Origin: Sinotaia quadrata
Taxonomy: Eukaryota > Mollusca > Gastropoda > Architaenioglossa > Viviparidae
Assembly: GCA_028829895.1 (NCBI GenBank)
Contig: CM054180.1
Coordinates: forward strand, 100,724,635 to 100,788,634
DNA: 64,000 nt
Reading direction: 5' to 3'
The translations under genes were made by a program, and so were the position numbers. This document shows, piece by piece, positions 43,736 through 55,794 of this stretch. The first letter of the stretch is position 1. Every line of letters begins with the position of its first letter. The notes beneath the pieces were generated by a model. That model searched no databases, had not been told where the DNA came from, and was given only the letters and a program-made list of their open reading frames with translations.

Positions 43736-44254
43736 CAAATAATTAATATTATTAAGGTTGATGATATAGTTATGTATTACTTTTTGCTCATTTGATTTCA
43801 GGTGTTTAATCATATAACCATGTGGCCATTTGTTACGCAATCATAGAGGCCACTATGATGTGATATAAAAAAAAAAACTTGTACACTGCAGGGATGGGTG
43901 GGGTGAGAGCATGATTAGTGGCTAAAATGAAAGCAGGAACCAGCAATTTAAAACGAACATTTTTTTAAAAATTATTTTATAATAAGATTCAGAGGAAATA
44001 TTTCCTAATTATTAATTGCAAATAAATTAAAACAGAGTAAAATATTTCGTTCTTATTACTTGAAGATTTTCTGAAGGGTACTTTATAAAATTTTCGACTT
44101 ATCTCTCTTTGTGTTAATATTTGATCTGGATAGCTGTTTACACTTTTTTTGGTTAATTAATTTTTTTTAAAGTACCATAGTGTGTGGGGTATGTTTTACG
44201 CATTTTGTCAGAACTGCATTATACCGGCTTGTATTGCTTCCCCTTCTACTATAG
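43736..44254. other. AT-rich non-coding sequence
   Basis: Poly-A run near 43869. Ends in GCTTCCCCTTCTACTATAG, which could serve as a splice acceptor for the possible exon beginning at 44255. Confidence 0.5.
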
Positions 44255-44459
44255 AATTCTCAAGTCTGCCGTGACGTCAAAGACAACCTCGCCCAAAATA
44301 GATGAAGAAATCTACGTCATTCTAACTAGGAGCAAAGAGATGATGAGTGAAAGTGACGATGTTTCTGGGTGGACTCTACTAAATACAAGTGCTAGTGAAG
44401 TGGCTGGTGCCAGCCAGTTCGTAACCCTTAGTCTGTCAGTTTATCACGCGCATATGTAA
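44255..44459 (+). CDS. Possible terminal coding exon, unidentified
   Basis: The acceptor-like CTTCCCCTTCTACTATAG ends at 44254 and is followed by about 68 open codons to TAA: ILKSAVTSKTTSPKIDEEIY, then VILTRSKEMMSESDDVSGWT, ending LSVYHAHM. The peptide is complex and hydrophilic, with Ser/Thr and acidic patches and no homopolymer bias. No domain is recognised. TGACGTCA (44272-44279) lies within it, coding for part of AVTSK. The same frame is open upstream to about 44184, so an exon boundary is not forced. An AATAAA-like site is at about 44591. Confidence 0.25.
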
Positions 44460-44889
44460 TGAGCGTCACATATTTATGCATGGAAACATTTTTGTGTGTT
44501 GTTTCTACTTTATATTTCTTAATGATTTCACGAAGCAAATATACTACATTAATCTGAGAAGAAATTGAAAGTATCTTCCAGTTTAGTTGTAATAAACTGA
44601 AGTAACAGACTTTCGCGATTAGCAAATTCTTCTGGTGCATTTTAGCATTACAAGAAATGTTAAATTATAATATTTAAACATTTTTATAAATGAAAAGTTA
44701 CGCAATATTACTATAATAAAATATAATATTAATATAAGGTGATGTCTTGCACTTAATATATTCATAAATTTTATATCAGCTTAAAACACTAAACCTTACC
44801 CTAAAAAACGTCAAACTCTGATACACGTAATTTAATATAAGTAGATATACCTAATTTTACAACAATATTGTGTTCTATATCCTGTTTTA
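44460..44889. other. Very AT-rich non-coding sequence
   Basis: Nothing distinctive seen apart from AATAAA-type hexamers. Confidence 0.5.
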
Positions 44890-45045
44890 CTTCCTAATTA
44901 AACCAAAATCCCATCCCCAAACTAAGTCCTTATCTCCATATTAATGACTTATCTCCAATCTAAGATCCATCTCCGAATCTAAGACCTATCCCCAACCTAA
45001 AATCCACTCAACCTATGGCTCCTACCTAAGACTCTTCTCCCAAAA
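44890..45045. repeat. Degenerate ~19-base array, phrase ATCTAAGACCTATCTCC
   Basis: CTAAGTCCTTATCTCC, CTAAGATCCATCTCC and CTAAGACCTATCCCC recur about seven times. Confidence 0.8.
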
Positions 45046-45221
45046 CCCCAAATCATAGCTTGTCACGATGGAAGACCTCCGTAGGGCATTTCTGCAATGC
45101 TTGATCGGCATAGTCAGAAATCCTTCCCTAACCATTTCTTTTCCCGTCCGCCCATCATTCCTCATCCAGCTTACGTTTATGCTGACATACCGATCAATAA
45201 AAGCACTAGCACTTTCCATCC

Positions 45222-45478
45222 TGGCACTTTACTATAATGAATTTTAAAAAGTCCATCTCTGGTGCAATTAATTAGGTCTCGAAACAACTGGACTTTACTA
45301 CAGTGAGTTAAAAATGTCCATCTCTGGTGTAATTAATAAGATCTCGAAAAGCTGGCACTTTACAACAGTGAGTTAGTTTTAAAAGTCCATCACTGATGTA
45401 ATTAATTAGATCTCGAAACAAATGGACTTTACTACAGTGAGTTTAAAATGTCCATCTCTGGACTGATTAATAAGATTG
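45222..45478. repeat. 64-70-base minisatellite, 4 copies in A-B-A-B order
   Basis: Units begin at 45222, 45289, 45353 and 45423 with TGGCACTTTAC, TGGACTTTAC, TGGCACTTTAC and TGGACTTTAC. All carry GTCCATCTCTGG and AATTAATTAGGTCTCGAAA. The alternating starts point to duplication of a dimer. Confidence 0.92.
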
Positions 45479-45479
45479 C

Positions 45480-45800
45480 CTAAATTGCCGTCATCTGAAG
45501 CAATGTACGGTTGTACTTTTTAACTCTGCTACTTTCTAGTTTCTCGGGGATGGGACCTTGGAATCTCATCAAGGTTATTCTTCTGTCGCTTGTGTGACTT
45601 TTGAGCATGTGGTAGTTTTGTTCTTGGGTGGTGTTCCTTAATGAATCTCTTAGATTTTTTATTATCATTTCAAAGTTCTTAATTACCCCCAACCTATGTT
45701 GTGAACTAGTTTCTTTGGATGCTGACAGCAGGATGATTATGTCTGTCAGTTGAAATTTCGTAATTGTTAAGATTACCTTCAGGATTATCGTCCTTTGCAT
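45480..45800 (-). CDS. Possible unidentified protein fragment, about 106 codons
   Basis: On the minus strand, ATG at 45800 leads to TAG at 45480, with the upstream stop only two codons before the ATG. The sequence is complex: an Ile/Leu-rich N-terminal third (TDIIILLSASKETSSQHRLG), a Lys/Asn/Arg/Asp-rich middle with helical spacing (NFEMIIKNLRDSL), then RITLMRFQGPIPEKLESSRV and a basic end. It lacks repeats and homopolymers and directly abuts a minisatellite. I recognise no family. It could be an intronless small gene, an internal piece of a decayed transposon protein, or chance. No promoter or polyadenylation signal was tied to it. Confidence 0.28.
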   Translation of the reverse strand: MQRTIILKVILTITKFQLTDIIILLSASKETSSQHRLGVIKNFEMIIKNLRDSLRNTTQEQNYHMLKSHTSDRRITLMRFQGPIPEKLESSRVKKYNRTLLQMTAI

Positions 45801-45945
45801 CAATAATTACCAAACTCAATTGCTAAATATACAACACACGTTGACGCGTGCTGAATGGCTATCACAACTTTCCCAACCTTACCTGCAGCAGATGACATTG
45901 TTGGTGGACACCTCACTCGCACTCAACACTTTTTAACTGCCATTA

Positions 45946-46445
45946 ACCAGAACATAGCTCTGGTAAAATGTTGTCAATTGTAGGCTTTATTCAATTTCAT
46001 AAGCAGGACATAGCTCTGGTAAAATGTTATCAATGGTAGGCTTTATTCAATTTCATAAGCAGGACATAGCTCTGGTAAAATGTTGTCAATTGTAGGCTTT
46101 ATTCAATTTCATAAGCAGGACATAGCTCTGGTAAAATGTTGTCAATTGTAGGCTTTATTCAATTTCATAAGCAGGACATAGCTCTGGTAAAATGTTGTCA
46201 ATTGTAGGCTTTATTCAATTTCATAAGCAGGACATAGCTCTGGTAAAATGTTGTCAATTGTAGGCTTTATTCAATTTCATAAGCAGGACATAGCTCTGGT
46301 AAAATGTTGTCAATTGTAGGCTTTATTCAATTTCATAAGCAGGACATAGCTCTGGTAAAATGTTGTCAATTGTAGGCTTTATTCAATTTCATAAGCAGGA
46401 CATAGCTCTGGTAAAATGTTGTCAACGGTAGGCTTTACTCAGTGA
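45946..46445. repeat. 56-base minisatellite, about 9 nearly identical copies
   Basis: AGCAGGACATAGCTCTGGTA, AAATGTTGTCAATTGTAGGC, TTTATTCAATTTCATA repeats every 56 bases. Only the outer copies and one internal copy (TTATCAATGG) differ, so expansion was recent. Confidence 0.98.
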
Positions 46446-47295
46446 AATAACGAAAGCACACATAAACGCTCTGTGAGGAATATTTTTGCTGCAAAGCAGA
46501 CAGCCGCTGTCTCTTGAGGTCTGGCTCCGATGGCATTCGATAAAAATCAAAGAATGCATCATATTGACATTCACAAGATTGATTTAAAGCCTCTTTTAAT
46601 TTACTTCAGTTGAACGTCCATCCACGCACAGCAGTGTTAAAGAAGTTTAAAGCTTTTTTTAAAAAAGAAAACAATACTAAATGCGAGTAATTCATTGTAA
46701 AATTGTAACGTGAGCAATGAAAACCGGAAGCTGACCACAAAAGTCTTTTTTTATAACACTTAAGACAGCGTGTATATTATTTGTGCTATATGTTTAGGAA
46801 AATCGTAGATTGTTATGTGAAGATCAAAACAGTTCATGTGGGTCTAAAATGAAAGACAAGTAAAGATTATGCATACACATGTTTATTACTGATGATGGCG
46901 TATTACGGCAGCAAGAAAAAGTATGGAGAAAGCTGATGAAGAAGAGCTGATGGAGACCTCTGGAGCATCGCCAGGGAAACTGGAACATTTTCTAATCAGG
47001 ATTTTTTAAATCTCTTCTAGAGTCAGTTGGCTCACGTACATCTCAGAAGTCGATTTCAATGAATTATTTGTTTGTTCGTTGGACTTAATGAGCATAGAAA
47101 ATTTCACCTTGAATAGTAAAAGTGTGTTTGCCATGTACCTTGTGAGACTAATTGGTGTGTCCTTATTCGCTGAGAAAACAAGAAAGTGAAAATGTGCTGA
47201 TTAGAGTTATAATCACGTGAAGTATTTATTCATCTACTCTAAATTTGTTCTCCTCTTCTTTCCTCGTATTTCATGACATTAAGCATATTCTATAT
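46446..47295. other. Single-copy non-coding sequence
   Basis: No supported gene or repeat. Confidence 0.5.
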
Positions 47296-47338
47296 GTTTA
47301 TCTCAGAATGAATTCTGAACACAAATAGCTGAAATGTG

Positions 47339-47418
<80 letters not shown>

Positions 47419-47576
47419 TGTGTGTGTGTGTGTGTGTGTGTGCGCTTGTCTCAGAATTTGTCAATATGAGTTCTGAACACAATTAGTTGAAATCCGTGCG
47501 TGCGTGCATGCTTGTGTGTGTGTGCTTCTATCAGAATTTCTCAGTATTAATTCTGAATACCATTAGCTGAAATTTT
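47296..47576. repeat. Three-copy minisatellite carrying TG/CGTG microsatellites
   Basis: A block with TCTCAGAATTT, ATTCTGAACACAATTAGCTG and AAAT occurs three times (about 47303, 47449, 47530). The first copy is followed by (TG)n-(CGTG)n-(TG)n of about 105 bases, the second by CCGTGCGTGCGTGCATGC plus a short TG run. The simple repeat thus expanded differently inside each unit. Confidence 0.93.
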
Positions 47577-48940
47577 GTGAGAGACACTGCAAGAGAAGGA
47601 GAGAGTGTAACCTTTATATCTCTCCTGGCTGTATGCTTTCCCAAACAGGGTCACGCTTTTCAGGAAATTTACATTAGAATCACAGAACTTACTAAGATCC
47701 ATGAATTTCGAACAGAAAACCGTTTGTATTTCATTTTTCCTCACCTTTTTCTCCTGCTCCCTCACAAACACACCTTCACTCCACTGATCTCCATCTGCAT
47801 AAGTACGTATCCTGCTTGCGATGGCCAAACCGCAATGCATCGTGGGGATTTCTCTTATTTCCTTGATGATCGTGTTAGAAAATTACTGCCCTAATTGCAA
47901 CTATGAAACGTAAGCAAAAAAAGAAAACAACTAGAGATATGTGGTGTTGTGTCTAAAAGAGGACAAACCATTTATAACCTTGAAATCTTAAGACGGTGAT
48001 CATCATACGGAAACCTATAGAGAGCATGTGACAGACATTACCGAATCTATTTTCATACTATCTTTAGAACAATGCCTGAAAAATTAAACAATGGCTATCG
48101 TGTCAGATGAGTAATGTGATGAAAATGATGGTCACTGTTTGTGCATGAAAACAATTTGATGAAACGAAACATTGCTCCTTTCTACTTAATGTTTTCTTGA
48201 AAAGATAAAATATTGTGCTCACAAACTCATTATCAAACTGACACTTACTGAAATAATTAATTCTTATGTCTGAAAATTCCACAATCAAATGTCCCAGTCC
48301 ATATTGCCCCCAATTACAAAATTTTAACAGCCAAAATTCCTCGTTTAACATGAGTTTGCTTTCAGTGGCGTTTTTCCCATCTCAATGATCAATGTAAAAG
48401 AAGGCTCCGTTTAGCATATTATATGTTTAATATGATTACGGCTGTTTATACGTTCACGAATATGATGGGGGGGGGCTATTATTTAGAATAAATGCACCCA
48501 GTGAGACCAGCAAAAGAGAATTAGTCTATTATGGTGCCTGGGCCAGGATATTATTATTCTTGTAGCTCCATTTACACACTCCCATAAAGACAGAAGAATA
48601 AAGACGTGTAATTATTACACAGAATTGTATTACTCCTCTCAGAAAGGGGAAAGAATGAATGCATAAGCATGAACTATAGTATGATAAGGCACACAAAGAT
48701 ATATATATTGTAACAAGGATACTCTTAACAATGGGGTTAACTCTGCTAGTTACTATTTACTAACCAACATACCCTTTAATACCTTCCAACCAAAATCCAG
48801 GGGAAACAGTTTCTTGGATCAAATCCCCCCTTCCCCTGACAGACTACTGTTATCATCCTGGGGAGGCAATGACACGAGAAGACATTGCTACACACAGACA
48901 AACTCGCAACACTATCCTGACATTATGAACACATCGGAGG
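47577..48940. other. Single-copy sequence; one unaccepted open frame
   Basis: A frame of about 105 codons at 47577-47894 (plus) is moderately complex but begins with GTG and overlaps a minus frame. No domain is recognised. A run of nine G lies at 48467-48475. Confidence 0.45.
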
Positions 48941-48991
48941 CAGTTACAGTGTGACGTTACAAGAGACAGTTACAGTGTGATGTTAAAAGAG
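48941..48991. repeat. 26-base tandem duplication, 2 copies
   Basis: CAGTTACAGTGTGACGTTAC begins at 48941 and, as CAGTTACAGTGTGATGTTAA, at 48967. Confidence 0.92.
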
Positions 48992-51839
48992 ATTGTCACA
49001 AAACTCAAACATTGAATTCGACTATAACAACCTTTAAGTAAGAAAAACAATTTAATGAAATTTTAAAGTGAAAAGGCATTTACAAAAAGGTACTTTGTGT
49101 AAAAGTAATTGAATAGTGAAGTGAAACCATTTACTGGAGAGTATAATGATAAGCTGTGGATTATTTGATTTCTTGAGTTGATTATTACCTTGATTTATAA
49201 ATGATTCACAATGAATGTAAATTCTTTGGAATTGTAAGTTAGCCTGTATACTACCGTTCTATATAATGAAATAGCGCTGTTGTGAGAGCCTTTTTACTCT
49301 GCTGTCATCAAATACCTAATATTTTATCATAGTAATTATGCCATTTACAAAGGAAAATATTATCTTTGCTCAGCTGGATTCTTTATTCGTGGACTGAATC
49401 TGAAGCTGGATTTGATCCAGAAATCTCGTCTATGACGTACAGTCTGCAATCTTGGAAGGGAGTGTCGTCATCAGAGACCATGAGTACATATTTTCCAGCA
49501 GCACTAGTAGCAGTTGTTCATCACTGTGAAGGGAGTTAAGTAATCAGACCTCGAAGCTACTCTTCCCTAACATTCTGATTGCAATTTCATTCTTGAAGTG
49601 AAAGGGACATGGGGTGGAAGACAGTAAATGCGCTCTGTATTTATTTACATCTTGAAATTATTTTTCTTATATCGCTCCTATTATTAAATTTATGTTATTT
49701 TTATTTGTTAATTAATTCTTCGGGAACGATCATTAGTTAGGATCTGATGAAACCACACAATTGATACAATTACTCCCACCTCCCCAACACACACACACGC
49801 ACAGACACATATATAGATATCCTCACATCCAGATTCATAAATAAGCACAGGACACACTAACACACACAAATGTACATATTTTCATAACAAACGTCTTTAC
49901 TCTCTACGTGCTAATGTTGCTGTCACCAATGTAAGCAAGGGAAGCAATTTCACTCCGTTCCTGATTGTTATTCCCCCTGTCTGAAGAGGCTGGAGAATTT
50001 ATTGAAATATCATTTCAAAAAGAGTTATCTTTCCTAGAGCCGCTAGGAAATCAAGCAGTGCAGGACTGAGTTCGTTTCGTTTTCCAATTGCAACTTTGCC
50101 TGAAAATAAATATTTTTAGAGCTAGGATCGATTATAGTGGGTTAACGGAGGGCGTTGGTGTGTAATTTGTTTCTTGACATTTCGCTTCGTTATCCGGGGC
50201 TGACTGTTTTTTCCCCTTTCCCCACACCTCTCTCCCCTCACCAATCCACCCCTTTTTAACGCCTTGACCAAATATTTAATTCAATATCAGATGCGGTTAG
50301 AACGCTTTGATGAAATTCTTGAAGTGCTAAAACAACTTTTTGGGGGTTGCAGTGAAAGCACCAATCGCTTTCCTTATTAACACCAGCAGCAAGTCCTTTC
50401 CATGTCTTTTCTTCTGCCTCCGGATCTCACGGGAGACGCCATTTTTTTTATAAAATCAAAGAGGAGACAACTCATGAATCTTTTTTTTTTTAATTTAAGA
50501 GAAATTTTTATTGAGAATGAAAGAAACGGGAAGGGACGTAAATGGGAAAGACTTCGATGAAAAGATGGTTTGAATATACTTTTGAATGTGTGTCACAAGA
50601 AAAGAAGATAAAAACTGAATAGATGAGCGAATGGGGTGGGTGGAGGAAGGGCAAGACAGAAAGATTCAAAGGAATTGATGAAGTGAAGGAAAGAGATGAA
50701 GACAGAGTTCGTGATAAACAAAGAAATGTAAGAAAGTAAGAATCGGGTGACGCAGCAAGAGGAAGGATAAGCATACAGGAGAAATAAAACAGAATGGACA
50801 GAGAATATCAGATTTTTAAAATAGATCCGTTAAACTCAAACATGCAAAGACAAAGAACAGCCGCAGCATATTTGAATGGGACTTATCAGAATGGACGGAT
50901 AAAAACATGAATGCACCTATATAATTAAACTTGCGAAAAGAATGCAGCAAAAAGAACAAGTGCAATGAAATGCACAAGAACTCGTTTTGATTAATTAAAT
51001 AATGGGATTGGTCAGATTCGTCATCTTTCCTCACTACATCTACCTTTACGTCCAACAGTTCACGCAGAGGCCATTGTTTTTAAATGAACACGGCTCTCTA
51101 GCTGCTACATTCATTATTTCTTTATATTTTTTTTTAATAAAGGGTCAGCGAAGAAAGAGTATGCGACGAAGAAAAATAATTAACAATAAATTTATTAAGG
51201 TATTAAATTGACATAATTGTGTTTTTGAAAATAATGGAATTAGATACGCGTGCAAGATTTCACGTTAAATAAAATCTAAAAGAAAATCAGTATACGTAGG
51301 TATTTTAGACTTTCATTAGTGAACGGGTCTGTAAATAACAAAAGATACTCTGACATTTTAGGTGAGCTATTGACTGACGTAATTATTTCTACTTGAAGAG
51401 AATCAGTTTGTTTGGGAGTGAGGAGGGTGAGAGTATATGGGTGTTTTTGTGTATTAAGGTTTTCGGTGTTGGCGTGTATGTGTGTGCGTGATTGTGTGTC
51501 TGTGTGTGCAATGTGAAAGCTAATTAAATATTTATAAAGTAAAATGATAGGAGAAGGATTATTGGAGTATTTATAAAATAAAGGGTTGCAGAAAGGTTAA
51601 ATATAATTATAACAAGAGATATTAAGTGCAAAATATTAAATTCAACGTTAGACTTTTTCATTTTACAGTTTTACAGACATGCTTGTCTAGCTTTACTTTT
51701 GTGTACATTCTCGGCCGCAATCTGACATTTGCTATTGTTTATTTAAATATTTTTTACTTGACAATGTCATTAATACAATGCTGATGCAAATTTATCTAGG
51801 ACACAAACCTTTTACTGTCAAGAAGATCCATACCCTAGA
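48992..51839. other. Longest stretch with little tandem repetition; no gene seen
   Basis: About 2.8 kb of AT-rich single-copy sequence with no array of note. A purine-rich patch at about 50510-50780 produces a Ser/Leu/Phe frame on minus. A TG-rich patch lies near 51476-51510. Confidence 0.5.
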
Positions 51840-52000
51840 GATCCGGTTTCCTGTCCGGAGTGACAAATTAATGGGTGACTCAACCGCTCCCTAGCCCACC
51901 GTAATGGAGTTTGGGGTTCGGTCCGACGAATGGAACGATAGAGTACGTCTCGTGTGCATCAGGATGTGCACGCTATAATCTCTTCGCGCAGCTTAATACA
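51840..52000 (+). mobile_element. tRNA-like / SINE-like fragment with A- and B-box resemblance
   Basis: GTGACTCAACCGCTCCCTAG near 51872 resembles a Pol III A box (TGGCTCAGTNGG-like). About 38 bases on, GGGGTTCGGTCCGAC resembles a B box (GGTTCGANTCC). The spacing is right for a tRNA, but the arms do not fold into a full cloverleaf by eye. A downstream GTGCATCAGGATGTGCAC hairpin could belong to a SINE body. No poly-A tail or target duplication was located. Confidence 0.3.
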
Positions 52001-53456
52001 AAAACAAATCGTGAATGAAGGGGGTGTTGGAAGAAAACTTTGCCTGGGCAAAATTTTCACCAATGTCTGGTCCTTATGAATCCAAACACCATCCCAGTTT
52101 CTGGCCTCCATCTCTGACTTCAGTGAAAGTTAGTAATGACTAAAACAGCAGTAAACTAAAACATACAAGTGTGAAAAGTTAGTCATGTTTATAAAACATC
52201 AATAACTAACCACGCAAACATTGTCATGTGGTCAGTCAGATTGAGGTTATATTGTAATTGCACTGGACAATGTGACGAAGTTCGCGTAGTATTTCGCGAT
52301 AAAAGTGCGCGTCACCGTAATATTTACCTGCGTCATTCTGGAATAAATTGCGCTAAGCTGCGGGACGAACATCTTGGGCAGTCTTGAGCTATATATAGCT
52401 TTCTTTCGTTTAGTTCTGACGTGGGTCCGTGCAGTAACACTCTCATACCTCTGATACAAGTGGCGCCAGTTATTGCCCCTCTCGACAAGAGTGACGTCAA
52501 CAACGGAAGCTCACATTGGAGACGGTTGGATGCAATGCCGTTTTTCTTAGTCGAAAGTGTGTTTAAATCATTCCTGTTTGCATACCCTATTGCTGCAGAT
52601 TCGGATGAGGGGCAATAACTCTGAGAAGTGGAATGCTGGGTTGCGAAGTGACTTTCGCTTACTGCTCAGACATGTGTGCCGTTAAGAGTAAACTTAGCTA
52701 CAGGCAAAACATTGACTAAGTGGTCTTGTGGACAAGCGGAAGAAAGGATTCATTTGATTAACCTAGACCGCAAGAGCCGGATTTAACTCTTTGAAAGCGA
52801 CTTAGATTTGGCTGTCAGTAAGACATTAGTTAGAGTCGCTCTCTAGCGGGTGAAAGCAAACTTTCGTGCAGTCGTGTGAAGGCAGAATTGCCACCCACCC
52901 CACCCACTTCCCAGGCTGGCGGTCTGTTACTTAATTTAATTAATTTATATCGCAAATATTAAATGCTGCAGGACAGGTTCTGAAATAATGTAATGTTGTG
53001 TAATATTACTTTTCAAAGCCTTTCCATCTCAAATGCAAAATAAATGTATTAGCTGTTTTATTTTCCTTCTTACACTTAAGCTATTGCATAAAATTACGTT
53101 GATTTCTTTTTTTTATTTAATTAAAATTTGTTTTGCTATTTAAGTGATAAACATTTTTTCTAATTTCTTGGTTTCTCCACATTTGAAATTTGATTGTTTC
53201 CGAAGAAAAAAGTAAGAGCCTGATGTACGTTGTGTTTCAAATGATGCTATCTTTCTCTTTCCCAAAAATTATTTTGAATTTGCAGTGTTGAAAAATAAAA
53301 ATTTAGGAAATGTATTTGCACTGATTTCCAATAAACAATTTTAATGTTAATCAGAGGTAATTTAAATATTATTCATGTTAGCTGTGGGTATCATTGCAAG
53401 GGTCCCTGTTTTTCTGCTATCTCTTCTACAATCTCCCTCTCACCAAATTCCTCTTT
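52001..53456. other. Single-copy sequence with a TATA palindrome
   Basis: AGCTATATATAGCT (52387-52400) is a perfect 14-base palindrome containing a TATA-like core, and TGACGTCA lies about 100 bases on (52492-52499). A GTG-started 65-codon frame follows (52421-52618) but no domain is recognised. The rest is AT-rich. Confidence 0.4.
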
Positions 53457-53800
53457 ATACACGTATCCCTTGTCCTAATACTCGTATCATTTATCCTAGT
53501 ACTCGTATCGCTTGTCTTAGTTCATATCCCTTGTCCTTGTACTCGTATCGCTTATCCTCGTTCATATCCCTTGTCCTAGTTCGTATCCCTTGTCCTAGTA
53601 CTCGTATCGTTTATCCTCGTTCGTATCCCTTGTCCAAATGCTCGTATTCCTTGTCCTAGTACTCATATATCTTGTTCTAGTTCGTATCCTTTGTCCTAGT
53701 AATGTATCTCTTGTCTTAGTACTTGTATCCCTTGTCCTAGTTCGTATCCCTTGTCCTAGTAATGTATCTCTTGTCCTAGTATTCGTCTCTCATAAACGTC
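53457..53800. repeat. 19-21-base minisatellite, about 17 copies, two unit types
   Basis: CCTTGTCCTAGTACTCGTAT and CCTTGTCCTAGTTCGTATC units are intermixed, with CGCTTATCCTCG variants. Apparent frames are repeat-driven. Confidence 0.94.
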
Positions 53801-54869
53801 CGACTCTCTGAAACGACTTCAGAATACTGGTTTCTTATTATTTGTTAGTACCTTCCCACCTCACTGCATATAACTACAGTTTTCTTTTTCATGTCAGTGC
53901 TTTAGCTGTTACCAGGATCTAATTTCCCCTTCCCTCTTCCTTATTTGGAGGTCGCGACCTTCGCAGAACTTTTCTCAGCTGGTGGGTTTAGAGTTCGAAG
54001 CTTTTAAGCAAGGCCACCCCACCCACACATCCCTTTCGCTTCGTTCATATGTATTTGTCCGCATTAAAATCTATTGTCCGAAATAAACAACTCTTACACT
54101 GTATTCTTTGAAATGTTAGCTTCACCATATTCTGTTCGACCGCTTAAATGCCAGATTTGAAATTGAGAAAATATTTATTCTCAGTTATTATTCTAGAATT
54201 GTAATATTGGAACATTTTAATATTTATTATTCTACTAACATTTATTATAGTGGGGTTGTTTGTTTGTTTATTTTACTTTATTAGTTATGACGACGTTGAG
54301 TTCATTTAGGTTTACTGTTTAGATCAGGTGTTTATTTTGCAAACAAAGATTACTAATTATTTTTTTTCATTTTTGCTTTGCTCAAGCAGACTTACAACAG
54401 GGTTTCATATATTACGTGTGTTTGGGTGTAATATTAAAATATGTGTTATTTATTCCTACCTGATATTATAGTATATTATCACACCTCTTGCATTGATTGT
54501 AAAATATATAACCTGTCTTCCTCTACTGTTAGGACGCAGTAAATAATCTCAGGGAAAAGAATTGTCTTCGTTCTAAAATCTTCTTTGCAACACATTAGAT
54601 AAAGTGAGCTTCACACTATTTTCTAAGGATAGATATTTATGTGTCAAACATTTAAGTGAGCAGTTATCAACAGGTCAACTTTCAAAGTTGCCTTATACTT
54701 GTTTTTCCTCAAATTGTTACTGAACACTGGAGACTACAATATGCTGCCATCTTTTCAAGAGAATATAAAAGGGATATTTGTTTCTGCTGACTTCTCTAGA
54801 ATTATCTAGGAACGCAACGTCCGCTCAAAAATCCTAGAGAATATAGATCAGACATGTCCAGCTCTGCTG
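53801..54869. other. AT-rich single-copy sequence
   Basis: No supported gene. Confidence 0.5.
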
Positions 54870-55013
54870 CCATCAAACATCTGATGAGTCATTACCATAT
54901 ATTTATACTATGATTGTCAATATGACGTATCCAATATAAAATTGCCACCAAACACTTTGATGAGTCATTACCATATATTTATACTGTGGTTGTCAATATG
55001 ACATATCCAGTAT
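54870..55013. repeat. 76-base tandem duplication, 2 copies
   Basis: GATGAGTCATTACCATATAT begins at 54883 and 54959. Both copies continue with TTATACT and GTTGTCAATATGAC-like sequence. Confidence 0.94.
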
Positions 55014-55794
55014 CCCATTCACCATGTGAGCAGTCGGGGTTTCTATTTTTATTGTCATATACCGTATAACATAGAGGCAGTGGAGAAAGATAGAAAAGAG
55101 CAATCCATGTGAAAAGTAATACCATTCAGTTTCTTTTGTATCTGAAACAAAACTGTACAATGGCAGTCTGATTTTTGATGTTGTTGTTCTACTTTAGAAA
55201 TCAACTCATTTCTCTAAATGATAGTGGTGATAATTTGCGACATTCTCTGCAGGAGCGAAAGCCCTACAAAACCCACCCAATCTTGCAAACTCGCGCTGAC
55301 TTAACGCAAAATGCAACTTTATTCGGTGTCAAGGGGGCATAATTCTCAGCGCGCGCTTTCCTCCCGTCGCATTTCGTTGAAACAGGATCTTGTGTCCGCA
55401 ACTTTAAGCCGTTTTTGGAATGAATTGTGACTTTTATGACTGAACTTGATTTTAAGCCACTTCTACCAGCTCAGGAAAAAAATTATTCTGGCGTTATGGA
55501 GAGAAATTTCACACGTTGAAGTTTTGGGCGAAATAAAATTCAGGTTTGTTTTGCCAAAAGAATAGCGCGAAATGCTAGGCAAATTCATTTTCGCGGTCAT
55601 ACAGAGTTTATTTTTAGATCTTTGCACCACCATCACCACCTGCTCCCACCCATCACCATTCAACACCCCTTCTATCGGCAATTAAAATTTTCGAAAGTTG
55701 TTTTTTTAGCCCATCCCTCAGTAAAATGTTCTTGACATTCAATGCTTTTCCTCACACTTTATTTGCATATTAATTTCCATTGGCTCATTTTCAC
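55014..55794. other. Single-copy sequence
   Basis: Slightly CpG-richer near 55280-55420. No supported gene. Confidence 0.5.

Noticed and set aside
47577..47894. 105-codon plus frame
   Set aside because: No ATG at its start, overlapped by an equally long minus frame, and no recognisable domain; left as weak sequence only.
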